From: Candidatus Nanopelagicales bacterium
GTDB lineage: Bacteria; Actinomycetota; Actinomycetes; S36-B12; UBA10799
DNA length: 14,460 nucleotides
Direction of reading: 5' to 3'
Assembly: GCA_025455985.1 (NCBI GenBank)
Contig: JALOLM010000015.1
Location: forward strand, 1-14,460
Shown here: positions 1-6,704 of the stretch, piece after piece
How positions within the stretch are numbered: position 1 is the first letter of the stretch
Layout of the letters: each line of letters opens with the position of its first letter
The notes under the pieces: generated by a model
Told to the model about the DNA's origin: nothing
The model's input: only the letters and a program-made list of their open reading frames with translations
The model's database searches: none
Position numbers and translations under genes: made by a program

Positions 1-1
1 G

Positions 2-529
2 GCACAGGCCTGCTACCTGGCATTGACCGCTGGCATCACCACGCAGGACGGATCGGTTGACGTTGCGCGCGCCGACCGACTGGTCGCACTGCTTACGGGC
101 ACCGAGACGGGCACGCCGATCCCGGTGCAGGTGATCATCACCAGCGACGGCCCTGAACTTTCCGGCTACGGAGCGCTGAGCGACCAGCACGCCTCCGACC
201 TGTGCGACGGCGCCCCCCGGATCAACCTGCAGCGCCCCGACTCCGGCACCCAATACCGACCCAAGCCGTCACTGATCCGCTGGGTGCGGGCACGAGATCG
301 GCACTGCCGCTTCCCCGGGTGCCGTAGGCCTGCGGCGCAGTGCGACCTCGACCATGTGGTTCCGCACCCGATCGGGCCCACGAGCGAGTCGAACCTGGCG
401 TGCCTTTGCCGCTATCACCACCGGCTTAAGACCCACACGAATTGGCGGGTGCGCGCGATCGGTGGCCACCGGCTGGAATGGACGAGCCCGCGCGGACGGA
501 TCTACCTCACCGGCCTGGATGATCCCTGA
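2..529 (+). CDS. HNH endonuclease domain protein (DUF222/13E12-like), C-terminal part
   Basis: The reading frame is already open at base 2, so this is the 3' end of a gene that begins outside the window; about 175 residues are visible. The C-terminal half carries a classical HNH core: two cysteines in C-R-F-P-G-C, then the D-L-D-H motif, then S-N-L, then Y-H-H-R-L-K-T-H. The first histidine pair would bind metal and activate water, and the cysteines would structure a zinc site. This arrangement directly behind R-W-V-R-A-R-D is typical of the actinobacterial DUF222/13E12 repeat proteins, which are often multicopy and whose biological role is unsettled. They are presumed DNA nucleases. The DUF222 domain expected upstream is not in the window. 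No mobile element is visible beside it. The family call is firm; the function is inferred only from the HNH fold. Confidence 0.88.
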   Translation, partial: AQACYLALTAGITTQDGSVDVARADRLVALLTGTETGTPIPVQVIITSDGPELSGYGALSDQHASDLCDGAPRINLQRPDSGTQYRPKPSLIRWVRARDRHCRFPGCRRPAAQCDLDHVVPHPIGPTSESNLACLCRYHHRLKTHTNWRVRAIGGHRLEWTSPRGRIYLTGLDDP

Positions 530-548
530 CCAAACGGCGCATGCGGGG

Positions 549-571
549 TTCCCGACGAACTCCTTCGGGAA
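549..571 (+). terminator. Hairpin downstream of the HNH gene, possible terminator
   Basis: A perfect 7-bp inverted repeat, TTCCCGA (549-555) and TCGGGAA (565-571), encloses a 9-nt loop. It starts 20 nt after the HNH stop codon. There is no T-run after it, so it is not a textbook intrinsic terminator, although U-tract-less hairpins are common behind actinobacterial genes. It could equally be an mRNA 3'-end stabiliser. Confidence 0.35.
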
Positions 572-725
572 GTGACCGGAGGGCGGAACGGAGCGGTCAA
601 GATCATCGAACCAGAACCGCGGTCGGACTGTCCGTTTCTGCAGGCACATCCCGCGATCCCGCCGCGTCTCGTGACGGACGGCACGACAAACCCCATGATC
701 AGCCCGCAGATCCGGACACGTCTCC

Positions 726-731
726 TACCCT
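726..731 (+). promoter_or_regulatory. -10 box of a probable leaderless promoter for the PfkB gene
   Basis: TACCCT (a TANNNT box) ends 7 nt before the GTG at 739. That is the spacing expected when transcription starts at the first base of the start codon, as in many actinobacterial leaderless mRNAs. No Shine-Dalgarno sequence precedes the GTG, which supports the idea. No convincing -35 box was seen. Confidence 0.5.
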
Positions 732-738
732 GGGACCC

Positions 739-1566
739 GTGTCACGTTGCGTCGCGACCTGCGGGCTCACCACTCTCGATCTGGTGCAGTACGTGGACCA
801 CTTGCCCGCCGCTGATGAGAAGGTGCAGGCCAGCGATGCACGCATCGAGTTCGGGGGGCCCGCTGCCAACGCCGCATTCACAGCGGCTGCGCTGGGCCTG
901 CGTAGCCGCCTGCTGACCTGCATCGGCCGTTCCGCGCTGAGCTCGGTACTCATGGAGTCCCTGCAGGCAAGCCGACTCGACGTCGTGGACGCTTCCGCCC
1001 AACGCGACTGGCAACCACCGGTCTCTTCGGTCGCCGTCACGGGTGCGACGAGAGCGGTCATCTCGCTGAACTCCGCCACCCGGCCGGCGACCCGTCTGCC
1101 CGAGGGCAGCCTCGATGAATGCAGCGCGCTGCTGGTCGACGGCCACCATCTGCCCTTGTGCATCGAGGCCGCGTCGCAGGCGCGCGTCGCCGGCATTCCG
1201 GTGCTGCTGGACGGCGGCTCCTGGAAGCCGGGTCTGGAACGCCTAATTCCGCTCGTGGACGCAGCGGTCCTGTCAGCGGACTTCACGTCACCCGAACCGA
1301 TCGACTGGCACGACCGGCCGGTAGCGGTCACCAACGGCCGCCACCCGATCAGCTTCCGGGTGGGTTCCCATGAGGGCACGATCGACGTCGACTCGGTCAC
1401 CACCACCGACACGCTCGGCGCGGGCGATGTCTTCCACGGAGCGTGGCTCGCACACGTCGGCCGGTTCGGTCTCCAGGACTTCGAGCACGGTCTGCGGTTT
1501 GCCGCCCGCATCGCCGGGCTCTCATGCCGATACCCAGGAGCGCACGCCTGGGCTGAACACCTCTGA
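739..1566 (+). CDS. PfkB/ribokinase-family carbohydrate kinase
   Basis: Predicted ATP-dependent cytoplasmic kinase of 275 residues that phosphorylates a sugar or nucleoside hydroxyl; the substrate cannot be told. The PfkB family is recognised by the N-terminal sugar-binding motif G-G-P-A-A-N (residues 39-44) and by the C-terminal signature D-T-L-G-A-G-D-V-F (224-232). In that signature the G-A-G-D forms the anion hole and Asp230 is the catalytic base. The frame is open back to 541, but the extra 66 residues are polar, low in hydrophobics and unlike any PfkB N-terminus. The start is therefore placed at GTG 739, where the typical first strand (V-A-T-C-G-L-T-T-L-D) begins and a leaderless -10 box lies just upstream. 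The protein is somewhat shorter than the usual 300-330 residues. It stands alone, with no transporter or isomerase beside it to suggest a substrate. Confidence 0.87.
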   Translation: MSRCVATCGLTTLDLVQYVDHLPAADEKVQASDARIEFGGPAANAAFTAAALGLRSRLLTCIGRSALSSVLMESLQASRLDVVDASAQRDWQPPVSSVAVTGATRAVISLNSATRPATRLPEGSLDECSALLVDGHHLPLCIEAASQARVAGIPVLLDGGSWKPGLERLIPLVDAAVLSADFTSPEPIDWHDRPVAVTNGRHPISFRVGSHEGTIDVDSVTTTDTLGAGDVFHGAWLAHVGRFGLQDFEHGLRFAARIAGLSCRYPGAHAWAEHL

Positions 1567-1603
1567 CCCACGACGGAACCCCACGCAGACCGGGCACGTC
1601 AGA

Positions 1604-1625
1604 GTGATCCACGCCACATGATCAC
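1604..1625. repeat. Inverted repeat GTGATC-N10-GATCAC upstream of the secreted protein gene
   Basis: Two perfect 6-bp arms, GTGATC at 1604-1609 and GATCAC at 1620-1625, are separated by 10 bp. The repeat lies 51 bp before the start of the 783-residue protein and 18 bp upstream of a possible -10 box. That arrangement suits a regulator dimer binding one helical turn plus apart, but it could also form a hairpin at the end of the kinase transcript. Confidence 0.35.
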
Positions 1626-1643
1626 GTCGAGGGTTGCAGCCTG

Positions 1644-1649
1644 TAGTCT
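1644..1649 (+). promoter_or_regulatory. Possible -10 box (TAGTCT) for the 783-residue secreted protein
   Basis: TAGTCT fits TANNNT and sits 27 bp before the ATG. That would give a leader of about 20 nt containing the CTGGAG ribosome-binding site at 1666-1671. No good -35 hexamer is present at 16-18 bp spacing, so the assignment is tentative. Confidence 0.35.
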
Positions 1650-1676
1650 GCGCATCTCGAAAAGTCTGGAGTAACG

Positions 1677-4028
1677 ATGGTCCGCACAGTTGCCGTTATC
1701 GCTGCCCTGACCACCGCGGCTGCGGTCGTGCCCGCAACCCTCGCCCAGGCTGACGTGCTCGCCGCCCCGGCTGCCCCGTCCGATCAGGCCCCTGCGGCCC
1801 AAGCGACCAGCCGCACAGCCAAGGCGGGCCTCGCGCCGCAGTGGGTCCAGTACCCCTACTTGTCCGGCGGGAAGAAGGGCAAGCTGACGGTGGTGGCGAA
1901 GGTGTACCTCGACCCAATGCGCCTCCGTGCGCGTGCTGGCCTGCAGCAGGACCGTCTACGGATGCGGGTGGCCGTCAGCAAGAAGAAGTTCAGCAAGGTG
2001 AACAAGCCTCGGTCGGTCGCACTACTGCCTGACAGTGCGCTGCTGATGCGGACCCACAAAACCCGCAAAGTTAACAAGCCCGGAGTGCTGACCATCAAGG
2101 TGCCCCTGTCGAAGAAGACGTCCAACAAGCTGCGCGACCGCGGGTTCAAAGGCCAACGAACGGCCGTGGCGGTCTCGGTGAGTCACCGCAAGGACACCAA
2201 GAAGGGCGGCTCCCCGCACGAGGTGATCCAGGTCGGCTCTGGTCCGTTGGTCAAAGGCAAGTGGTCCAAATCCAAAGTGCAGCGGGCCACCGCCGGAGCC
2301 AGGCAGCAGCGTGTGGTGCAGAGGCGTTCGACGGCCCAAGGGGCTGAACTCGCATACGCCACCATGCCTCCCGGCGCCAGCAATTCGGACACGCCCTGGT
2401 TCAACACGATCACCGTGAGCAACAACTCTCCGTTCCAGCAGCAGATCTCGTTCCAGCCGGTTATCCAGTGCATGTACTCGGCACCCACCACGTATGCGGA
2501 CCCAAATGCGCCGACCCCCGCGCCCGAAACGGTCAACGCGGGCGACACCCTGTCGTTCACTTTGGCCATGCCGCAGGGTTGGTTGGTGTACCCCGGCTAC
2601 GACGGCCCTGCCCCGGCGCCGGGACTGTACGGGGGCGAGAAGGGGCTCAACGCCCCTGGTACGCAGGGGAACCTGGCGACCGATCTGGTCAACTCCGCCA
2701 ATGCCGCAGGACAGAACGCAGCGGATTCCGCCTTCAACGAAAGCACCTACACCGACGGCGGTATGGTGGGCGCCATCGCCGCGGCCAGCGTGCGGTTCCT
2801 CGTGTCCTTCTTCGAGGGGCTGAAGGTCGACACCTGCAACAACACCGCTGAGTATCCCCAGTTGTTCGGGGTGAGCACGGTGGTGACCGGTTTCGGGACC
2901 AACGGGGTGTCGAACCCGAGCCAGGCCGAATGGCCGGCGACGAACACCTGGGCGGGCAACTCCTCCTCAGGCAATTTCGCGGCGGGCAACCAAGGCGCAT
3001 TCACTGACACCCCGACCAGCGATTTCATCACAGGCACGCTTCAGCAGGCGTTGGGCGCACAGACCAACGCCCTGTACTACTGGAACGGTGGCGCCCCAGC
3101 CCCGATGGTTTCCCCCAACGCGTCGTCGGGGAGCTATACCGGAGGTTCAGCCACCTTCCAGGACGGCTTGATGCAGTACGTGGGACCTAACCCTGGTTTC
3201 CCCGGCGGCGCAATGCAGTGCAAGGCGTACGACAAGGAATCCAAGAATCCCTACTCGGTCTGCAAGTACACGGCTTACGGAGAGATGTCCATCCAGCTCA
3301 GCTACTTGACGAACCCGCAATACACTGCGGGGATGCTCAACGAGGGTGAGGCGCCGACGATGACCGCCACCGTTGACTCCGATGGAACCTACACTCTGAC
3401 CTGCGATCTTTCGAGGATGACCGCCACACTGACGACACCGTTCGGGGAAGGGGCTCCGACCACAGTTGAACAGAGCACCCTGACCAACACCGCGACCAAC
3501 GGTTCCGGGCAACTGCCGCAGAACGCCGACTGGCTGGTCAACTTCTTCGGCGTGAACGCCAACGGTGAGCCGGTATACATCCAGGAGTCGGTCACCAGCG
3601 CCACCAACGGCGTGAACACGCCCTACCTGGCACCGAACGCGGCCAACGTGCCGGTGTCGATCCAAGCCGCATCGGGCGGCAGCGGTCAGTCCAAAGCAAC
3701 TGGCCAGGTCTCTGCCGACAACATGGCCGACATGGTGACACTGGACGGCACCCCGTCAGTGCCCACGCAGTTCGGCTGCACCGCCTCGCCCACCATCAGC
3801 CTGCCCGGGCTCAAGATCAACGCCCCCGACGGCAGTGCGATCGCAGCGGCATACGGCAACAACTGGCCGGTACCGACCACGATCGGCGAAGGCGGCGGCT
3901 GGCCGGTCGGGGTGTATGGCAACAGGCAGAAGATGTTCGACTTCAAATGGCAGACCCCGGTCACCAAACTCAACGTGACCTTCCAGGGGCCACCCCTGCG
4001 GGACATCACCGACGTGCCGCAAGGCTGA
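1677..4028 (+). CDS. Large secreted protein of unknown function
   Basis: I do not recognise a named family. The protein has 783 residues. The start is supported by CTGGAG 5 nt upstream and by a Sec-type signal peptide (about residues 1-28: short basic start, alanine-rich core, cleavage near A-Q-A-D). Residues about 45-190 are rich in lysine and arginine and read as beta-strand segments of the kind seen in Ig-like extracellular domains (V-P-L-S-K-K-T-S-N-K-L). After residue 225 the character changes to Ser/Thr/Asn/Gly/Pro-rich sequence with few charges. Six cysteines (265, 387, 515, 529, 576, 701) could form three disulfides. Residues 361-382 form a Gly/Ala-rich hydrophobic stretch that could be a buried or membrane-active helix. 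There is no LPXTG motif, C-terminal anchor or enzyme motif. It is likely released or held on the wall by charge. The gene appears monocistronic. Confidence 0.85.
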   Translation: MVRTVAVIAALTTAAAVVPATLAQADVLAAPAAPSDQAPAAQATSRTAKAGLAPQWVQYPYLSGGKKGKLTVVAKVYLDPMRLRARAGLQQDRLRMRVAVSKKKFSKVNKPRSVALLPDSALLMRTHKTRKVNKPGVLTIKVPLSKKTSNKLRDRGFKGQRTAVAVSVSHRKDTKKGGSPHEVIQVGSGPLVKGKWSKSKVQRATAGARQQRVVQRRSTAQGAELAYATMPPGASNSDTPWFNTITVSNNSPFQQQISFQPVIQCMYSAPTTYADPNAPTPAPETVNAGDTLSFTLAMPQGWLVYPGYDGPAPAPGLYGGEKGLNAPGTQGNLATDLVNSANAAGQNAADSAFNESTYTDGGMVGAIAAASVRFLVSFFEGLKVDTCNNTAEYPQLFGVSTVVTGFGTNGVSNPSQAEWPATNTWAGNSSSGNFAAGNQGAFTDTPTSDFITGTLQQALGAQTNALYYWNGGAPAPMVSPNASSGSYTGGSATFQDGLMQYVGPNPGFPGGAMQCKAYDKESKNPYSVCKYTAYGEMSIQLSYLTNPQYTAGMLNEGEAPTMTATVDSDGTYTLTCDLSRMTATLTTPFGEGAPTTVEQSTLTNTATNGSGQLPQNADWLVNFFGVNANGEPVYIQESVTSATNGVNTPYLAPNAANVPVSIQAASGGSGQSKATGQVSADNMADMVTLDGTPSVPTQFGCTASPTISLPGLKINAPDGSAIAAAYGNNWPVPTTIGEGGGWPVGVYGNRQKMFDFKWQTPVTKLNVTFQGPPLRDITDVPQG

Positions 4029-4046
4029 CAGCGTCTCAGCACCGAA

Positions 4047-4096
4047 TGTCGCGAAGTTGACGAGACACGCCGGCGTGTCGGGGCGACTTCACGACA
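4047..4096. repeat. Long imperfect palindrome between the secreted protein and oxidoreductase genes
   Basis: The core GACACGCCGGCGTGTC (4064-4079) is a perfect 16-bp palindrome. Around the same centre the arms continue outward to 4047 and 4096, with 20 of 25 positions pairing, including GAAGT against ACTTC. It starts 18 bp after one stop codon and ends 52 bp before the next start. It could be a strong, loop-poor transcription terminator for the upstream gene or an operator for the downstream one. A weak -10-like GACAAT (4093-4098) overlaps its right end, which would favour an operator, but no matching -35 is seen. Confidence 0.6.
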
Positions 4097-4148
4097 ATGG
4101 GGAACGTGGCGTCCGGACGGGCGCCCATCGAGCCTGAGGAGTAGCCGC

Positions 4149-5369
4149 ATGTCCAGAATCGTTGTCCTCGGAGGCTGCGGGGGAATCGGAAGCGTGGCCG
4201 TGCGGGCCCTCGCAGCCGCCGACGGCGTGGACGAGATCGTGATCGCGGATCAACCCAGCGCCGACCCCCAGGCTGCGGCCCGCGGGTTCGACCGCCCCGG
4301 CGTCATCGGCGTCGAGGTCGACGCGAGCTCCACGGGATCGCTCACCACGGCGATGGCCGACGCGGACGTGGTCGTCAACTGCATCGGACCGTTCTACCGC
4401 TTCGGTCCACCGATCCTGCAAACCGCCATCGACGCCGGGGTCAACTACGTGGACGTCTGCGACGACCTCGCACCTACCCGCACGATGCTGGAAATGGACG
4501 GCGCCGCAAAGGCGGCAGGCGTCACGGCATTGATCGGTATGGGCAACTCCCCCGGCATCGCCAACGTCATCGTCCGGCTGTGTGCAGACCAACTGCTGGA
4601 TCAGGTCGAATCAGTGGACATCATGCACGTCCACGGCGGTGAACCCGTTGAAGGTGCGGCCGTCATCAAGCACCGGATCCATGCCATGGACCACCCCGTT
4701 CCGTTGTTCGTGGACGGGCAGTTCATCGAGGTGCGCCAACTCGACGAGGACGGCCAGCGTTTCGTGCGCGAGTTCGATTTCCGCGATGTCGGCAGGCTTC
4801 CGGCATATCCCTACCCACACCCCGAGACGATCACCTTGCCGCAGCACATCCCGGGCCTACGACGGGCGACGAACCTCGGGGTGATCTTCCCGCTCACATA
4901 CTTCCGGCGCACGCAGGAACTCGTCCGCGCTGGCGCCTGCAGCCAGGAACCATTGATCGTCGACGGACACGCAGTCGTGCCCCTGGAGTTCTCGGTCGCT
5001 TTGCTCCAGCGCGAACGGCCAGGTCTGCTGGCGGCCGCAGGTGTCACCGGTCCAGGCGGGTGCCTGGCTGTGCACGTCAGCGGCCTCAAGAACGGCCAGC
5101 GGCACAGCTACACCTTCCAACTGTCCTCCCAGGAGGCCGGAGCCGGCGAAGGCACGGGGATCCCCGCGGCAATCGGTGCACTGCTAATGCTCGGATCCAA
5201 GATCGTTGGTCCCGGCGTGCTTCCACCGGAGGCTGGCGTCGACCCCACGACCTTCCTGCCGCTCGCGTTCGACATTATGCATCGACTCGGGGTGAGAGCC
5301 GGCGGCGGACTACACGTCGAACACACCGGCCCGGACGGCACCGTCACCGAACTGCCTTTGGCCTACTGA
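4149..5369 (+). CDS. Saccharopine dehydrogenase-like NAD(P)-binding oxidoreductase
   Basis: A 406-residue cytoplasmic protein. It begins with a Rossmann fold whose dinucleotide loop is G-G-C-G-G-I-G (residues 8-14). Next come an acidic residue at the end of the second strand (I-A-D) and the segment V-V-N-C-I-G-P-F-Y-R-F-G followed by D-A-G-V-N-Y-V-D-V-C-D-D. These are characteristic of the Sacchrp_dh_NADP domain; the rest matches a saccharopine dehydrogenase C-terminal catalytic domain in size. Family members reduce or oxidise amino-acid-linked imines or act in polyamine and lysine metabolism. Many actinobacterial copies are uncharacterised and the substrate cannot be read here. GAGGAG at 4136-4141 fixes the start. 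The next gene begins 61 bp downstream on the same strand and is probably co-transcribed. No other lysine or polyamine gene is nearby. Confidence 0.85.
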   Translation: MSRIVVLGGCGGIGSVAVRALAAADGVDEIVIADQPSADPQAAARGFDRPGVIGVEVDASSTGSLTTAMADADVVVNCIGPFYRFGPPILQTAIDAGVNYVDVCDDLAPTRTMLEMDGAAKAAGVTALIGMGNSPGIANVIVRLCADQLLDQVESVDIMHVHGGEPVEGAAVIKHRIHAMDHPVPLFVDGQFIEVRQLDEDGQRFVREFDFRDVGRLPAYPYPHPETITLPQHIPGLRRATNLGVIFPLTYFRRTQELVRAGACSQEPLIVDGHAVVPLEFSVALLQRERPGLLAAAGVTGPGGCLAVHVSGLKNGQRHSYTFQLSSQEAGAGEGTGIPAAIGALLMLGSKIVGPGVLPPEAGVDPTTFLPLAFDIMHRLGVRAGGGLHVEHTGPDGTVTELPLAY

Positions 5370-5430
5370 CGGCGCGGGTCGAGCCTCCCGAGCGGGCAAG
5401 GCCGCCGGGCGCTGGGGCAAGGTGGAGTAC

Positions 5431-5838
5431 ATGAACTGGACCCTTGAGGTGATCGTGGTGCCGGTCTCCGACGTGGACCGCGCCAAGCACTTCTACACCG
5501 AGCAACTTGGCTTCGCCGTCGATCACGACACCACCGTCGAAGGCATGGGACGCATCGTGCAACTGACTCCCGTCGGTTCAGGGTGTTCCATCGTCATTGG
5601 CAGCGGGCTGGTCCCACAGATGCCGCCCGGTTCGATCAAAGGCCTGCAGTTGGTTGTCAACGACGTGGTGCGTGCACGCGAGGAACTGGCCACCCGCGGC
5701 GTCGAGGTGAGCGAGGTCCAGACCATGGGCGTCAACCCCCGGCCCGTCCCGCACCCGCTCGACAACGTGGGCTTCATCTTCTTCGACGACCCTGACGGCA
5801 ACGCCTGGGCAGTGCAACAGATCTCCTCGCGGCCGTGA
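5431..5838 (+). CDS. VOC-family (glyoxalase/bleomycin resistance fold) protein
   Basis: A 135-residue protein made of two beta-alpha-beta-beta-beta modules, the size of a single VOC subunit, which normally works as a dimer. The opening V-I-V-V-P-V-S-D-V-D-R-A-K-H-F-Y-T (residues 8-23) and the closing F-F-D-D-P-D-G-N-A-W-A-V-Q-Q (117-130) are hallmark segments. The usual metal-binding Glu of the D-P-D-G-x-x-x-E pattern is replaced by Ala and no N-terminal His is evident, so it may be metal-independent or a binding rather than catalytic member. A GTG at 5422 is in frame, but the ATG at 5431 is preferred because AAGGTGGAG (5419-5427) then serves as ribosome-binding site and the family's first strand begins right after it. 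It is probably in an operon with the oxidoreductase 61 bp upstream. Its stop is 1 bp from that of the convergent DM13 gene. Confidence 0.88.
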   Translation: MNWTLEVIVVPVSDVDRAKHFYTEQLGFAVDHDTTVEGMGRIVQLTPVGSGCSIVIGSGLVPQMPPGSIKGLQLVVNDVVRAREELATRGVEVSEVQTMGVNPRPVPHPLDNVGFIFFDDPDGNAWAVQQISSRP

Positions 5839-5839
5839 G

Positions 5840-6478
5840 TCAGGCGTTCAAAGCCGCCTCGGTGAACGACACTGCGAACGCGCGGCACCAGACCACGACC
5901 CGCCACTTGGCATCGAGGTCGCTACCCGCCGGGACGTCATACTGCTGATCGCCCTTATTGCCCTTCAGGTCACCTAGTGAAACCGCCCCTTCATCACTGC
6001 CCGCCGGGGCATCCGCAGGCACCAGATAGACCAGCAGATCAGGCCCGTTGTCCGTCTCGAAGTCCGTCAAGGTGACGACGCCTGAGCCATCCGCCTGCTT
6101 GATCAACGAGGCGGTTCCGGAGCCTGGATGCGCGGCGGGCTTGAACTGCCCGGTGGCCACGAGACTGCTCGAAGCGGGCTGCTCCGAGGACGGCGCGCTG
6201 GCCACCACGACCTGCTCGTCGACGGTCGTGTCCGTCACCAACGGCAGACCGAGCCAGACCCCTGCGACGCCGCCCACAACAACGAATGGAGCGATCAGCG
6301 CGACCGCCAGATCCCGGCGCCGCCACACAAGCAGCCCGATGCCCACCGCAACCACTCCGAAGAACAGCGTGGTCATCACCATCGCCTGCAGGTCCGAGTT
6401 GGCCAACCGGCCGAAGCCGAGAACACCCAGCACCATGACCACCACCACCGCTACTGCGGCCAAGACTTTGCCGATCAT
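5840..6478 (-). CDS. Membrane-anchored DM13-domain protein
   Basis: A 212-residue protein with three predicted membrane helices (about residues 3-24, 33-52 and 57-80), a flexible Ser/Pro-rich linker (90-106) and an extracytoplasmic DM13 domain (about 107-210). DM13 hallmarks visible are G-Q-F-K-P-A-A-H-P-G-S-G-T-A near its start, T-D-F-E-T-D-N-G-P-D-L-L-V-Y-L, and the conserved V-V-V-W-C-R-A-F-A-V-S-F around Cys198. DM13 has been proposed to act in redox or electron-transfer reactions through this cysteine, partly from its association with DOMON domains in eukaryotes; its bacterial role is not established. The ATG is supported by AAGGAG 5-6 nt upstream. An odd number of helices places the domain outside if the N-terminus is inside. 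It is convergent with the VOC gene and divergent from the 588-residue secreted protein. Confidence 0.85.
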   Translation of the reverse strand: MIGKVLAAVAVVVVMVLGVLGFGRLANSDLQAMVMTTLFFGVVAVGIGLLVWRRRDLAVALIAPFVVVGGVAGVWLGLPLVTDTTVDEQVVVASAPSSEQPASSSLVATGQFKPAAHPGSGTASLIKQADGSGVVTLTDFETDNGPDLLVYLVPADAPAGSDEGAVSLGDLKGNKGDQQYDVPAGSDLDAKWRVVVWCRAFAVSFTEAALNA

Positions 6479-6541
6479 TGCACTCCTTCGATCCTCCGTA
6501 GGTCTTCGCCGCGGAACCCCCGCCGGATTGGGTCCCCCGAA

Positions 6542-6560
6542 CGGATCGTCAGTAGATCCG
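6542..6560. repeat. Operator-like inverted repeat CGGATC-N7-GATCCG
   Basis: Perfect 6-bp arms (6542-6547 and 6555-6560) flank a 7-bp spacer in the 226-bp region between the divergent DM13 and secreted-protein genes. It sits 9 bp upstream of the -35 hexamer of the plus-strand promoter and 64 bp upstream of the DM13 start codon. That is a good place for a regulator of one or both genes. The protein that binds is unknown. Confidence 0.45.
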
Positions 6561-6568
6561 AAAGATGG

Positions 6569-6597
6569 TGGACATGCCCTAGATTGTTATGTATTCT
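6569..6597 (+). promoter_or_regulatory. Sigma-70-type promoter for the 588-residue secreted protein
   Basis: TGGACA (6569-6574) and TATTCT (6592-6597) are separated by exactly 17 bp, close to the consensus of the housekeeping sigma factor, within a locally AT-rich patch. Transcription would begin near 6604, giving a leader of about 100 nt before the ATG at 6705. Confidence 0.6.
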
Positions 6598-6616
6598 TAT
6601 CCCTTTGATCTTGAAC

Positions 6617-6690
6617 TGCGGCGTAGCCTGCAATTGGGGGGAAGGACATGGGCTGACCCCCATGGATGCCGAAGGACGGTGTCCCACCGT
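6617..6690 (+). promoter_or_regulatory. Structured 5' leader with three consecutive hairpins
   Basis: Three local hairpins follow one another in the predicted leader. The first, 6617-6632, has two 3-bp helices around a one-base bulge with a GTA loop. The second, 6648-6665, pairs CATGGG with CCCATG around a 6-nt loop. The third, 6676-6690, pairs ACGGTG with CACCGT around TCC and ends directly against the Shine-Dalgarno GGAGGT (6691-6696). Alternative pairings exist (GGAC 6674-6677 with GTCC 6681-6684; the G-run near 6635-6640 with the C-run near 6656-6661). The leader could therefore control translation. No known riboswitch class was recognised. Confidence 0.4.
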
Positions 6691-6696
6691 GGAGGT
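6691..6696 (+). promoter_or_regulatory. Shine-Dalgarno GGAGGT deciding the start at 6705
   Basis: A full-strength GGAGGT lies 8 nt before ATG 6705. The frame is also open to an earlier ATG at 6666, but that one has no ribosome-binding site at proper spacing and would put 13 non-hydrophobic residues before the signal peptide. Confidence 0.8.
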
Positions 6697-6704
6697 GGTT
6701 CACT

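Noticed and set aside
541..738. N-terminal extension of the sugar kinase
   Set aside because: It encodes polar low-complexity sequence and overlaps a hairpin just after the HNH gene. GTG 739 gives the normal PfkB N-terminus and has a leaderless -10 box.
699..1571. 290-codon open frame on the minus strand across the sugar kinase
   Set aside because: It mirrors the PfkB gene, has low-complexity Arg/Ser/Thr/Pro composition and no motif or ribosome-binding site. The plus strand carries clear PfkB signatures.
1561..1604. CTCTGAC / GTCAGAG inverted repeat at the end of the sugar kinase gene
   Set aside because: Seven-bp arms are separated by a 30-nt loop and one overlaps the coding end. This is too loose to call a terminator.
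6635..6680. Resemblance to a TPP riboswitch (GGGCTGA, then ATGCCG)
   Set aside because: The conserved CTGAGA and ACCTGA segments are absent and the gene downstream is not for thiamine metabolism.
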